Source: an uncultured Draconibacterium sp. (GTDB taxonomy: Bacteria; Bacteroidota; Bacteroidia; Bacteroidales; Prolixibacteraceae). Taken from it: DNA of 64,000 bases. The position numbers and the translations under genes are program-made. Positions 20,201-26,979 of the stretch are shown one piece after another. The notes under the pieces are model-generated. The model was not told the DNA's origin, did no database searches, and saw only the letters and a program-made list of their open reading frames with translations. Each line of letters starts with the position of its first letter. Position 1 is the stretch's first letter. The DNA is taken from contig NZ_CAJXYQ010000001.1 in the NCBI RefSeq assembly GCF_913063105.1, positions 124,001-188,000 of the forward strand, in the 5' to 3' direction.

Positions 20201-22974
20201 ACCACATTAATTGCATCATTAGCGGTAAATCCATTGCCATCGGTCACAGTAACCGTATATGTTCCTGAGTGTGTAGTTTGTGCATTGCTAATAGTTGGAT
20301 TTTGACTGGAGGAAGAATAACTACTCGGACCTGACCAGGTGTAGATTAAGGGAGCGTCTCCTGAACCTGTGGCCGTTAAATTCAGATTTTCACCTACACA
20401 AAGTGGGGTATTCGCTCCGGCAGTAACCGTTGGGGGAGCAAGTGTTATGCCAGTAAATATTATTGGCCCATTATCAGTAATTCCACTTATTGAGATTGTG
20501 TTGCCACTAGCCGAATTATTGTCTTTAATCCATGGCAGACTTCCAGTCCAGACACCTGCTGCAATTTCAGCTTCTGTTCCGGTAATGTCTGCATTGGGGT
20601 AGCTTGCTGTTGCCGAGTAGGTAGGACTGTTTATATCATTTAAAGTAATGGTCCAGTACCGTGTCAGGTAATGCGAACTACTGGCATTATTTGTATATTT
20701 TTCATCGGTAGTTGTAATTTCTATGTATGGATTTGCCCCATAGGAGCTTACGGAACTTATTACAATATCCACCGATACATCATTCCCGGCACCATCGTCA
20801 AGCGGGAAACTGTATGTACCTGTTCCTGTAACTTCCTGTTGCAGTGCATTGCCATTTAAATCGATGGTTGTAGCACCATTCAATGCGAGATCATTCACCA
20901 GCAAATCGCTCTCCAGCACTATATCTGCATTGGCTGAGGATGTAATTCGATCAAGCGGTATTTCACTGGAAATATTAAAATCTGTACCGGCAGGAGTGGA
21001 TGCATTTCCAAACTGGAAAGTTCCACCGCTTGTATTTTTGGTTCCGGTACCACTTAATAAACCGAGATCAAGCTCGGTAGTTGCCGTACTTGGATTCTGG
21101 AACACAATGGTTCCTCCGGTAAAAATAAAGTTACCGGCAGAAGTTACCTGCAACGATCCGACATTACTTAATCCGTTGCCTGCTGTACAAAGCGTAACAG
21201 TTCCTCCACTTATACTTATTCCTGATGTAACTCCGGGTGGGCTCAATGTTCCTGCTGCCGAATTATAAAGTCTACCTGCAATAGCAACATCCCCACCTGT
21301 AACAATAAAGGCTCCATCAGTCTGGGTATGAACTTCGTTGCCTGAGTTTGTTCCAAAACTTACCGTGCTTCCCGGCGCCACTCTGACAAGTCCCTCATTG
21401 GATATTGAGAAATTACCAGTTAAAAGATCTCCCCCTGTCACATCAAAGCCTGCATCCGACTTAATATCAAGACCATTTGATGGATTAACAGAAAAACTGT
21501 ACGATGCCGGTATTGTTACCAATCCGCTGGTCATTGTTAGTTGGCCACTACTTAACACACTAACAATACCATTAATTGTTAAAGTAGAAGAAAGTCCATC
21601 ATCTTTATTAATAATCAAACCTTCAAAATTGGTTGTGCCGCTAATAACAGCATTGCCGGGTCCGGTAAATTCAATAACGCCATTAGTTCCGCCATTATAG
21701 GTAGCATTGTTGGTCCAGTTACCATATACCTGCAAGGTAGTAGCAAGGTTGGCTCCATGGTTCAATTGCCCTCCCGTTTGAATGGTTATATTATTACATA
21801 CTGCGGCGGCATCTATAGTAACAGTTACTCCGCTTGGAATAATAACATTATCTGCTGAAGTGGGCACATTGCCACAACTCCATATGGAAGCATCGCTCCA
21901 ATTACCTGAGCTAGCTGTGCAATCAGCCATTCCCGATTTCAGAACAACAGGCGCTTCCTCTTCTGCTTCTTCACCCACAACAATCACATGCTCCACCTGG
22001 GCCACATTTCCATCGGCATCGGCAATGCTGTAGGTACGGGTAATGGTGTAGGGGCAGTTAATTCCTGAACTTTGCTGATTTTCGTACGTGAAGCTGCCAA
22101 AATCAATGTTACAATTATCAAAGGCCATTCCTCCGGCAGCAGTAAATTGCTGCCAGCTCGTATAGGCATCGGGTACAGCATCGCCACAACTCACTTCAAT
22201 GGCATGAGGTGCATAAATTTCCGGGGCTTCCTCATCAACAATGGTAATGGTAAAACTATGTTCTACAATGTTGTATTCAATACCGTCGTTAATAGAGTAG
22301 GAAACCACTGTAGTACCCACCGGGAATGAAGTACCCGGTTCATGGCTTAACGCAACAAGAATTTCACCGGGGCTGGCACAGTTATCGCTGACCACGGGAA
22401 CGCCCCAGGTTACAAAGGCATAACAATCTCCGGCATCAGCCCTAACCGTTATATCCTGTTGTGGGTTCTCCAAACGCGGCACCTGGTTATCAGAAACGGT
22501 AACGGTAAAAATGCAGTGGATTGGATTGTTGTAAAGAGTTGTACCGCTGTAGGTAATTAGCGTTGTACCTTCGTTAAAGCTGTAACTGCCAATTTGATTT
22601 ATGCCTGTACTGGTTGAAGTTGCCTCGGTGGCGCCAGTCATTTGCCAGCTCAGTCGGGCTATTTGTCTTTGCGGATCGTACAAATCGAGGCCATTGCTAA
22701 TTACCGCAACGCAGGAGTTGAGGTCGGTGTAAGTGGTTATATTTTCCGGACAAGCGATGCCGGTTGTATCGTCGATAGCCACATAGTTTTCGGGTGTTTT
22801 TGCCGGTAAAATTGCTGAAATTGGAGACAAAGAATGACCATCAACAGAAAGGGTTGCAGCAGGAAGCAAGGCATAAGTCTTGTCTTCTACAGCGTTTAAT
22901 TCCGCAAAACCAAGAAAAACAGCTAAGAACAGGAGTGCTGTTTTTAAAGTCTGGTTATGTTTTGATTTGGTCAC
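8209..22974 (-). CDS. Giant multidomain HYR/Ig-like surface protein (4,921 residues)
   Basis: One uninterrupted frame starts with a signal peptide (MTKSKHNQTLKTALLFLAVF, mature near residue 30). By rough position: HYR domains at 60-330; a GNWSDASIWSCGNVP-type module with a right-handed-helix-like stretch at about 345-790; PKD/Ig-like repeats (SYQWQIDG, YNWSVPGGWS types) at about 870-1930; VDAGADQTLC-type repeats of about 85 residues at 2110-2550; Ig-like domains to about 2930; HYR-like domains; a Cys-rich non-repeat island at about 3180-3270; then more HYR domains, including a 98-residue tandem array at about 3860-4450. It ends in TIVITPRPQVIKEDY with no sorting domain. The PorP/SprF gene lies just upstream on the same strand, so type IX export and a role in adhesion or as a surface fibre are inferred. 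No catalytic motif was recognised. Confidence 0.9.
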   Translation of the reverse strand: MTKSKHNQTLKTALLFLAVFLGFAELNAVEDKTYALLPAATLSVDGHSLSPISAILPAKTPENYVAIDDTTGIACPENITTYTDLNSCVAVISNGLDLYDPQRQIARLSWQMTGATEATSTSTGINQIGSYSFNEGTTLITYSGTTLYNNPIHCIFTVTVSDNQVPRLENPQQDITVRADAGDCYAFVTWGVPVVSDNCASPGEILVALSHEPGTSFPVGTTVVSYSINDGIEYNIVEHSFTITIVDEEAPEIYAPHAIEVSCGDAVPDAYTSWQQFTAAGGMAFDNCNIDFGSFTYENQQSSGINCPYTITRTYSIADADGNVAQVEHVIVVGEEAEEEAPVVLKSGMADCTASSGNWSDASIWSCGNVPTSADNVIIPSGVTVTIDAAAVCNNITIQTGGQLNHGANLATTLQVYGNWTNNATYNGGTNGVIEFTGPGNAVISGTTNFEGLIINKDDGLSSTLTINGIVSVLSSGQLTMTSGLVTIPASYSFSVNPSNGLDIKSDAGFDVTGGDLLTGNFSISNEGLVRVAPGSTVSFGTNSGNEVHTQTDGAFIVTGGDVAIAGRLYNSAAGTLSPPGVTSGISISGGTVTLCTAGNGLSNVGSLQVTSAGNFIFTGGTIVFQNPSTATTELDLGLLSGTGTKNTSGGTFQFGNASTPAGTDFNISSEIPLDRITSSANADIVLESDLLVNDLALNGATTIDLNGNALQQEVTGTGTYSFPLDDGAGNDVSVDIVISSVSSYGANPYIEITTTDEKYTNNASSSHYLTRYWTITLNDINSPTYSATASYPNADITGTEAEIAAGVWTGSLPWIKDNNSASGNTISISGITDNGPIIFTGITLAPPTVTAGANTPLCVGENLNLTATGSGDAPLIYTWSGPSSYSSSSQNPTISNAQTTHSGTYTVTVTDGNGFTANDAINVVVNPIPDVTATPASQTICSGSATGIALSGTVSGTSFSWNVSQSGVSGASAGSGTNIAQNLTATGASPGTASYTITPTANGCTGASVVVVVTVNPIPSVNNPGNQVLCNNENTTAINFTGSVAGTVYNWTNDNASINLSATGTGNITSFTATNTGTTVQVANITVTPVYTNSGESCTGSSETFTITVNPTPTVNAVGNQELCEGEATTAINFSGNATSYQWTNDEPTIGLGANGTGNIPAFTAINTGNTPVIATINVTPVYSNGGVNCYGTPETFTITVNPIIHPAVQITIVGSATICEGETVEFTSNVTGTSIYTPTYQWQIDGVDVPGANGTTFTYDNFDNGEKVTLDVWTDSPCSQTGTSFGYTMTVNPTVIPSVTILESSDDLCEGELLQIQATVTNPGPNPTYQWQISSDNTNWTNLSDSEANKQTYSTSSLTPALYYYRVIITSDANCANPTTATSASAAITVNPILVPAVTITADNTSICPGETVKFDVDTETHPGTNPSYQWKVNGINVGSDLPTYSSASLSDGDTVTVEMTSNARCASPATVQSSRIDIEVRPGTPAIPGAISGTAAVCPATTETYTIASVTNATTYTWSVPAGWNIDSGQNSETITVTTGAAGTSGNITVTAGNSCGTSAARTLAVSVGTLSSPATAIANPNNNTCEGTSKTLTLSGGSLGTGAQWVWYSGSCGGTQIGTGTSITVNPSPGDYTYWVRAEGTCNTTSCYSVDVTVSPGAPAQPTAIFGNTPLCPETTGTFYIESVTDATAYNWSVPGGWSYTTVDDTTIQVTAGTYGQNGNISVTATNSCGTSLARTLAVEVAPGTPAVPGAINGDTAVCATDLYTYSVSAVPNATRYNWSFPSGWTYSVDDTTNTITVTAASTSGTITVTAENECGESLASSISVTGYSTAPSAPIAITGVSAICPAISTFYTIDPVTNASGYTWTVPSGWIIDSGQGTTTISVTVPSGASTGDVTVTADNACGSSTATTYEVTVSATGTVYAGPDQVVCSGTRFINMEGEISGAIDRKTEWDWESIDYPENHPQTVYFDDPDELTTLFNFPDAFTSGTLRIRIFTTSSVSGCGYLSDTMTVTILPLPTAVITAVDTVCSGSAATVTVTGTPNSTLTYRVNLDVAETTVIDDSGEVTITTDPLTANATFRLLRVVYNDYNTCQRVLDTTATILVNPLATVDAGADQTLCSSSPEVSLAGTVGGGASSVTWSGGAGTFSDATDVNATYTPTTGEVNAGTLTLTLTSDDPAGPCGTVSDQMTITWNLAATVDAGPRLELCSDGTVTLAGSYGGAATSATWTGAGSFAPNATTMDAVYTPSAAQAVSDSFQLVLTSNVPAGVCDAVSDTVWVIVYPGATVNAGNDTSICALSFAQLNASFGGGATAVTWSGGNGIFSPDNTTPNASYTPSADEITDGSVTLTLTSNDPTGPCNPVSDQVLITIDEAPTVNAGIDDRVCEGSTIILNGAIGGSAISATWSTLSGLGSFSNPTVLNAVYTHEPGFAGKDTLILTTNDPSGNNCGAIADTMILTVDTTIGVSVGNDTMICSDATIMLDGWVESGIGTWSTNGTGSFSNLNDANAVYTPSNGDIFNETVVLTFTTADPTGDCGPASASMTLTIKEVITITTQPVNTGVCATDTAELFVQAAGDNLSYQWYFIDGTAVSNSATVNGAQSATLQFTNATSANMNDYYVVITSPTACDTSVSDTVSLNVDEEIQVTNSFVSDSICAGENLTFWIEAIPGGSLAYQWRKDGVNLVNGGNISGVNSDTLTISNITLADAGNYSVYLSGLAGYTCDDAQSAPGTLVVIEDAELLPANQTETFCLNVPIDTLVYTVNDGVYDVSVTSGSLPIGLSESFDASNRRYLIYGTPTVANTYNFTLTTTGFCDPASATGTIVINEELLAPLISASQNICYNDFPAALTFSSLPSGGTGPYNYQWQDSTDGGNWATIAGATANNYSPPRLTETTYYRVLTYDMGFPSCDSVISAAITIIPEDNVAPTFTPPADFTQTADAACNGATGPGVAGYPPSGLYNDNCAPDTFLINHTTYYDHDTLPGLCGSSYSFTRTWVVTDEAGNFTEDDQLIYVEDLSAPVFTWLPNDTALSCVSDTTPAALGGMATANDNCDNNVAISYYDVVTQGSCPGSYTVNRYWVATDACANADTVMRRITVVDNVDPVIVNNGDTTVLCVADIPAASTAGMDYYDECSSTTIELVDEIAHDLDNEAGYCPFQVVRTWRVTDECNNFIEFEQTIYIVQDASCGACSECLYNNTLHVADFLNKPYKDTTFYDVVKNDKCCGAENEPGAQNLFCASFKVRLDDGAIGVEILIDHVTPPGQDWQLDCSEIDGGDVVCLPSGRFHLFTFCKHAQANQPQDNDYTFRQVYGVIASGDIETREECDEILSVTGDFSNPRWTSIYPGNVGDYDHLLSSTTDTIVRFNAPLDLDTDHIQYKVCGDISATLCDNLYGGELCDTVDVFIREAINVELNINPDLICEDYIPTVSPTIYPAGVYDLEWYIGANPSGTPVSTAPSYTPLTGGWYSIVVIDNTTGLGCNRDTFSFEMIYDLTGPTIRDIPPPLVLECNATDYAQQISDWLNIPTAEYVNEVGDTIEFTPGNDYYDGPGVTMICGDTVMVTFNAQDQCSNDTLAYGYIYVTDTTMPEITPAIDSTIQCSTTEPDQEPGYLSWLANHGGATATDLCDPDLDWTADTASTTWVGTAASLSRTVTFTATDDCGNSASTTATFTVIDDLPPTIVCPPNVQDIAAANSCSKVPGLLEDPTYADDCSVPVLTWSSTGALDSIGGTGTVASVAFPVGTTIVTYRATDDAGLFAECSFTVTIVDTIPPAIDIDDCFDVIEAAAPNLCSKVPDNLVDPDISDNCWPVDSLDLTYVITGALDSIGEGVVTNIDFPVGTSYVTYRVTDPDGYWDECNFFVQIVDTIPPNIECDDVDDVAETLALDSCSKTPTALPEPGYFDNCWDFDSLTLTYTITGATTGSGNGYVPANTVFATGVSTVTYVVTDPDNNSDTCSFTVTIESVTPPELDCDGVYDVAETLSADSCSKITVLPPAPTITFTCWDEDSLTLSYTISGATTASGTGYVPVDFEFNPGVSTVTYIITDPDGNSASCSFTVTIESVTPPALDCDGVYDVAETLSADSCSKTTVLPPVPTITFTCWDLDSLTLSYTITGATTASDTGYVPTDFEFNPGVSTVNYIISDPDGNSANCSFTVTIEEVKPPEIDCDGVYDVAETLSADSCTKTTVLPPAPTITYTCWDLDSLTLSYAITGATTASDTGYIPADFEFNPGVSTVTYIISDPDGNSANCSFTVTIEEVKPPEINCDGVYDVAETLSADSCSKTTVMPPVPTITYTCWDLDSLILSYTISGATTASDTGYVPTDFEFNPGVSTVTYIISDPDGNSANCSFTVTIESVNPPEINCSGVFDVTETLSTDRCSKTAVLPPVPTITFTCWDADSLTLSYLIESEFGDWDTTGVDIIPADMEFPVGVNTVTYTISDPDGHSVSCSFTVTILHVDIPWQVYTCPVNPANATVDSFSCDAWIDILPPTINDHCLTASYSINHDSPYAATTDSTNASGNYPIGVHTVTWTISDNSGNDTTCVQTFEVFDLEPELVCPDDTVIQADFDKPYASDIDIPLPYFWDNCDSTLTWTVSGVTTLAELENEELEPGINVVQYPDTFNLGTTTIYYTFEDGHGHIVECSHDITVLGAPDIECPPDTTIYLDGTENNCEATFDPGVPELIEGVPPITWTFTIDWADGRPDSTGNYISPSPGDAFPMGDINFPLGVTTIYWRAENLSGYDTCSHWIEVIDTIPPTFTVEPYENCVDPLHWATYNESNPNPVFNHVNPNMEKYPVDYRTMFAGDTFLDLTSLEDNCCDSIDMVDRIHWCIAFSDTPDPDNGTPVSHDTICGTGQPSMYTDPVTGNPADIYLWGDGVTFQEVTHTITYWVEDCQNPSNHTEEYTTTIVITPRPQVIKEDY
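9600..11390 (-). repeat. Tandem 294-bp (98-residue) HYR repeat array inside the giant gene
   Basis: The landmark GTTACCGTAAACGAACAG-like sequence recurs at 9917, 10211, 10505, 10799 and 11093, exactly 294 bp apart, with a more diverged unit at 9614. Each unit encodes a HYR-like domain with DCDGVYDVAETLSADSCSK, a CWDxDSLTLSY segment and DPDGNSANCSFTVTIE. Neighbouring units differ by few bases, so the array is young or kept uniform by recombination, and its copy number may vary. Confidence 0.9.
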
Positions 22975-23077
22975 TTAACAATTCTTTGTTTACGAGGCGT
23001 CGTAAAATTTTTACATATTCAATTTCATTTAATGTTAAACCATCATTTCTTCGGGTTTGTCTATTCGTCCATCGTCA

Positions 23078-23977
23078 TTAAAAGTACCTGGCCCGCAGGT
23101 AACTACGGCCAAAAAAGTCCATATCAAAACCAAAGGTAAATTCAAAAGTACCGTTCTGATAAGGGTATATATCGTTGTAAGTTACATCCATAGCAAAGCC
23201 CACCCTGAATTTATTGCTAAACATCCAGTTGCCGGTAAAACACACGGCACCTCCGGTGCGCAACATTACGCCCAGCCACAATTTTTCGCGAATCATAAAA
23301 TTGGCTGCCGCATCGAGCTGCAAGGGTGTTCCCCAGGTTGCACGAACCAGCAGAGTGGGTTTAAAAACAAAATAATTAAAGGGATCGAGCGGAAGCACAT
23401 AGCCGCCGTTTAAATAAATAGTGCGCACTTCGGCACTGGTGGAGTAGTTGTGAAAATTCTCTTTCAGGTCGTTCTCCACAATCTTAGGAATGGAAAATCC
23501 GGCATAAAAATGATCCTGGTAAATAAAAATGCCAAAGCCAAAATTGGGCAGAAATTTTAAATCTACATCTTCATCAAAAGCTCTGTCGTACTTATCGTCG
23601 GGGTACAGCTGGTATTCGGTAAGCGGATTTTTGTAGTTGGTAAAGCCAAATTTTACACCCATTCGCATACGTGTTCGGCGCGAGAGGTAAACTTCGTAGG
23701 CATAATCGCCTAAAACGGTAAGGCGTTGTTCCAAACCAAACTTGTCGTTCATAATGTTGAGACCAACACCAACGGCTTCGTTTCGCATGGGAGAATGAAA
23801 TGAAATGTATTCAGTCAGAGGAGAGCGGTTAATCCCAGCCCACTGTTTTCTTACTAACGTGGTGAACCCGATCTTTTCCCAAATACCTGCATACGCCGGA
23901 TTGATGATCTGGCCGTTATACATATATGAGGTGAAAATAGGGTCTTGTTGTGCACCACACTTAAGCGATATTAGCAA
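23078..23977 (-). CDS. PorP/SprF family type IX secretion membrane protein
   Basis: The mature start QQDPIFTSYMYNGQIINPAYAG is the hallmark of the PorP/SprF family, outer-membrane beta-barrel proteins of about 300 residues. In gliding Bacteroidota, SprF is needed to secrete SprB, and family members usually sit beside one large surface protein. Here the giant gene starts about 100 bases downstream on the same strand, so this is probably its dedicated partner. The frame given starts at a TTG (23977), which leaves only part of a signal peptide. The frame remains open upstream for 27 codons without any ATG, and an ATT at 24010 would give MRRIVVLGIFVLLISLKCG, a complete signal peptide. The true start is therefore probably upstream and non-canonical, or the sequence has an error there. 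Confidence 0.88.
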   Translation of the reverse strand: MLISLKCGAQQDPIFTSYMYNGQIINPAYAGIWEKIGFTTLVRKQWAGINRSPLTEYISFHSPMRNEAVGVGLNIMNDKFGLEQRLTVLGDYAYEVYLSRRTRMRMGVKFGFTNYKNPLTEYQLYPDDKYDRAFDEDVDLKFLPNFGFGIFIYQDHFYAGFSIPKIVENDLKENFHNYSTSAEVRTIYLNGGYVLPLDPFNYFVFKPTLLVRATWGTPLQLDAAANFMIREKLWLGVMLRTGGAVCFTGNWMFSNKFRVGFAMDVTYNDIYPYQNGTFEFTFGFDMDFFGRSYLRARYF

Positions 23978-24010
23978 GACAAATATCCCTAGTACAACAA
24001 TTCTTCTAAT

Positions 24011-24315
24011 GACGATACAAATTTTCTCTTTACAACTAGGGCAAACTACGACAATTTATTAACAAATGCAACCCCAGACCACCTAAAAAGATATTCACAA
24101 AACCCTAATTTTTTCGGGACTTTCAGGATTTTCCTTGTTAATTGTCCCACAATGGGAATTGTTAATAACTCTAATTGGCACAATAAAGCTGTTTTTGCTG
24201 ACCAAAAGGCGCTGTATTTAAGAGTTATAGGTATTTATTTCGCCTTGCGACGTATAACCTTCTTCGGGATAAGAGCCCGGATTTTCATTCAAAAACAATA
24301 AATTCAGTTCGGAAA
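24011..24315. other. Intergenic region with an imperfect inverted repeat
   Basis: No gene is visible in these 305 bases. TCCCA-caa-TGGGA, flanked by TTAAT and TTAA arms (about 24137-24165), forms an imperfect inverted repeat that could be an operator or folded RNA. No clear TAnnTTTG box for the PorP/SprF gene was found. Confidence 0.4.
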
Positions 24316-25536
24316 TTAGTTGTTTGCCGTTGCTTTAACGGCTTCGGTAAATACCCGAAAGAAGTTTCCTCCCCAAACTTTAGCTATCTCTTCTTCAGTA
24401 TAGCCACGTTTTACCATTTCGGCGGTAATATTAGGCATTTCACTTACATCGGCACAATCGGCCAATCCGCCGCCACCATCAAAATCGGAGCCAATGCCCA
24501 CATAATCAACACCCACAAGTTTTTTAACGTAATCAATATGGTCGACATAATCGGCAACAGCAGGCAGTTGTTTGGGGTATAAATCATCCAGTCCTCTCCA
24601 TTTTTTTCGTACTACTTCCTTTTCATCTTCCGACATGCTACTCCATTGGCTTGAAAATATTTCGCGCAGCTCCTGTTCTTTTTGGTAGCGTACTGTAGTG
24701 GTATCCGGGTCTTTTACGTAATCATCCAACAAACAAATTTGAATTACGCCGCCATTTTTTGCCAGGGCCTTAATCATTTCGTCGGTCATGTTACGGTTGT
24801 GATGTGCAATAGCACGTACACTGGAATGTGAGGCAAAAACCGGAACTTCGCTGAGTTCAACAACATCAAAAAATGCTTTATCCGAAATATGCGACACATC
24901 AACGAGCATGCCCAGGCGATTCATTTCTTTTACTACCTGTTTACCAAAAGTACTTAATCCGTCATGTTCAGGCCCTTTTCTATCGGTTGACGAGTCGCAG
25001 ATATCGTTATTCGACGAATGACAAAGCGTGATATACCGAACACCCTTATTGTAAAACTCTTCTACCCGCTCTAATTCGGTGCCAATCGGGAAACCATTTT
25101 CCATGCCGATATAAATGGCCCGTTTGCCTTCTTTCTCCAGCCGAAACACGTCTTCAGGAGCCGTTGCCACCTCGGCCAGCTCGCTGTATTGGGCACAAAC
25201 TTCGTAGGTTTTTTCAATCATCTTATTGGCCAGAGTATAGGCCTCCTGTGTGTTTTCGGCTGTTCTGGGACGCTGACCTGTAAATGCCGCAAAAAAAATG
25301 GCATCCAGTCCTCCCTCTTTCATTCGAGGAAAATCAACACGACTGCCAGGTGCCTCATTCTTTTTTCCCACATCCAGGTTTCCCCGTACCAGGGCCATAG
25401 GTGTATCGCAATGTGTATCAACGGTTATCGCCCGCCGGTGAATGGCTTCAGCTTTTCCATCCTGTCCTTCTCCAAATCCTTTAAATCCTGCCAACAGTCC
25501 CCCAACTGCTAACAAAACAGTAAATGCCTTAATCAT
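24316..25536 (-). CDS. Membrane dipeptidase, peptidase family M19
   Basis: This 406-residue protein has an N-terminal hydrophobic export signal. It shows the metal-binding pattern of the M19 (renal dipeptidase) family: THCDT near residue 42, GMENGFPIG for the bridging Glu, VDVSHISD and ASHSSVRAIAHHNRNM for the later His ligands, and GIGSDFDGGGG near the C-terminal end. These TIM-barrel zinc enzymes hydrolyse dipeptides, often with broad stereochemistry and sometimes including a D-residue. A periplasmic or surface role in peptide use or cell-wall peptide turnover fits the signal peptide but is inference. The gene is transcribed alone and is divergent from the DUF3810 gene. Confidence 0.93.
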   Translation of the reverse strand: MIKAFTVLLAVGGLLAGFKGFGEGQDGKAEAIHRRAITVDTHCDTPMALVRGNLDVGKKNEAPGSRVDFPRMKEGGLDAIFFAAFTGQRPRTAENTQEAYTLANKMIEKTYEVCAQYSELAEVATAPEDVFRLEKEGKRAIYIGMENGFPIGTELERVEEFYNKGVRYITLCHSSNNDICDSSTDRKGPEHDGLSTFGKQVVKEMNRLGMLVDVSHISDKAFFDVVELSEVPVFASHSSVRAIAHHNRNMTDEMIKALAKNGGVIQICLLDDYVKDPDTTTVRYQKEQELREIFSSQWSSMSEDEKEVVRKKWRGLDDLYPKQLPAVADYVDHIDYVKKLVGVDYVGIGSDFDGGGGLADCADVSEMPNITAEMVKRGYTEEEIAKVWGGNFFRVFTEAVKATANN

Positions 25537-25577
25537 AATATGTTTTTATTTTGCTATTAAACAACAAACAATATTAA

Positions 25578-25585
25578 CAAATGTA
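25578..25585 (-). promoter_or_regulatory. Possible -7 box TACATTTG for the dipeptidase gene
   Basis: On the minus strand TACATTTG fits the Bacteroidota -7 consensus TAnnTTTG, 42 bases upstream of the ATG at 25536. The nearest upstream TTG (25609-25611) is 23 bases away, longer than the usual 18-21, so support is moderate. The other 200 bases of the divergent gap hold no gene. Confidence 0.4.
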
Positions 25586-25782
25586 TTTTTTTATTTATCC
25601 GAAAAAAGCAAAAAGTGAGGCAAAGAGGGCAAAACTTAAATCAAGCCAAATATTTAATACACTACGGAATAAATAAGGTGAAATTGATTTTCAATCCTAA
25701 ACCCGGGACAAAGCGCTAAAATTTCAGGACTTTACTGAGGAACTTCGTTGGAAACCTTTTGTGCTTTTAAGGTTTCGCTGAC

Positions 25783-26895
25783 ATGAAATACAAACTGAAA
25801 ACTATCTTTGCAGCAATGGCAGGAAAAACAAATCGTTACCGTTGGCTTATTTTACCGGGCATCGCCCTGGGATTTTTTCTGCTTACACAAATCCTCCGGC
25901 AACAGCCCATATTTATCGAAAAGTATTATAGCAATGGCATTTACCCCGTGCTTGCCCTTGTTCTTTCTCAATTCTCTTCGCTTTTCCCTTTCTCGCTTGC
26001 CGATCTGCTTTACCTTTTTCTGCTTTTATTTCCTGTTGTTTTGCTGGTTTTGGCGCTACTGAAAAAACAAAAATGGAAGCAAACTGGAAAAGCCATGGTA
26101 AAACTGTTTTCAATAAGCTACATCCTGTTTTACCTGTTGTGGGGTTTTAACTATTTCAGGGTGCCATTGCAACAACGGCTTGGTGTTATTGACCGTGCCC
26201 CCAAGAGCGAAGAATTTGTAGCTTTCATTCACAACTACATCATCGAATTAAACAACTTGCACTGTAGTTTTGAGAATTTTGGCAAAGAAGAAAGCGATAA
26301 AATGATTGAGGAGTCGTACCAAAACCTGGCAACAATTTTCAACTTTAAGTACCCCATGGGGAAACGCCCGGATAAAAAAATAAGCTTTAGCCGCTTTTAT
26401 GCAAAATCGGGAATAACCGGCTATTTTGGCCCTTTCTTTAATGAAGTTCATGTAAACAAATTGGTTTTACTTGTTGAATACCCCTATGTTTTGGCGCACG
26501 AAAAAGCCCACCAGCTGGGTGTTACCAGCGAGGCTGAAGCCAATTTTTATGCCTGGCTGGTGTGTACGCAAAGTTCTTCTTCTCAGCTTCAATATTCCGG
26601 CAAATTATTTATTCTGTTTCATTTGTTGCGACAGGCATATGGTTTGGAAGCCTACGAGCAATTAATTGAAACCATTTCGCCCGAAGTTAGGGCCGACATT
26701 AAAGCTATTCGGGAACACCACGCTGCCTTACGTAACGAAAGGCTGGACAAAGCAGCATCGAGACTGAATGATGCCTACCTGAAAAGCAACAATATAAAAT
26801 CGGGGATAAAAGATTATACCGGCGTGGTAGATCATGTTATGAACTTTTCGTTAGATTCAGCTTTTCAGCAGCGTTGCGGGCTTGCTCCCAAATAA
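25783..26895 (+). CDS. DUF3810 membrane protein with HExxH motif
   Basis: This 370-residue protein has three hydrophobic segments in the first 125 residues (about 22-42, 52-100 as a hairpin, and 105-125), then a soluble part. Near residue 238 is LAHEKAHQLGVTSEAEANF: the HEKAH fits the zinc-protease HExxH signature and the downstream E-x-E-A-N supplies a likely third ligand. This pattern is typical of DUF3810, a family common in Bacteroidota and Firmicutes whose function is not known to me. A membrane-bound metalloprotease is the natural reading but remains inference. It is transcribed away from the dipeptidase and is followed 84 bases later by an MBL-fold gene on the same strand. Confidence 0.85.
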   Translation: MKYKLKTIFAAMAGKTNRYRWLILPGIALGFFLLTQILRQQPIFIEKYYSNGIYPVLALVLSQFSSLFPFSLADLLYLFLLLFPVVLLVLALLKKQKWKQTGKAMVKLFSISYILFYLLWGFNYFRVPLQQRLGVIDRAPKSEEFVAFIHNYIIELNNLHCSFENFGKEESDKMIEESYQNLATIFNFKYPMGKRPDKKISFSRFYAKSGITGYFGPFFNEVHVNKLVLLVEYPYVLAHEKAHQLGVTSEAEANFYAWLVCTQSSSSQLQYSGKLFILFHLLRQAYGLEAYEQLIETISPEVRADIKAIREHHAALRNERLDKAASRLNDAYLKSNNIKSGIKDYTGVVDHVMNFSLDSAFQQRCGLAPK

Positions 26896-26979
26896 TTTCA
26901 GCTATTTTTAGGCCTTAACTTTGTTGGAAAGGCTGTCGGAAGAATATGCCGTTTCCTGTTCCAACTTCAAATCATTTTT

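Noticed and set aside
8209..22974. Many antisense and alternate-frame ORFs inside the giant gene
   Set aside because: They are shadows of a repetitive Thr/Val/Gly-rich frame; the single 4,921-codon frame explains the region.
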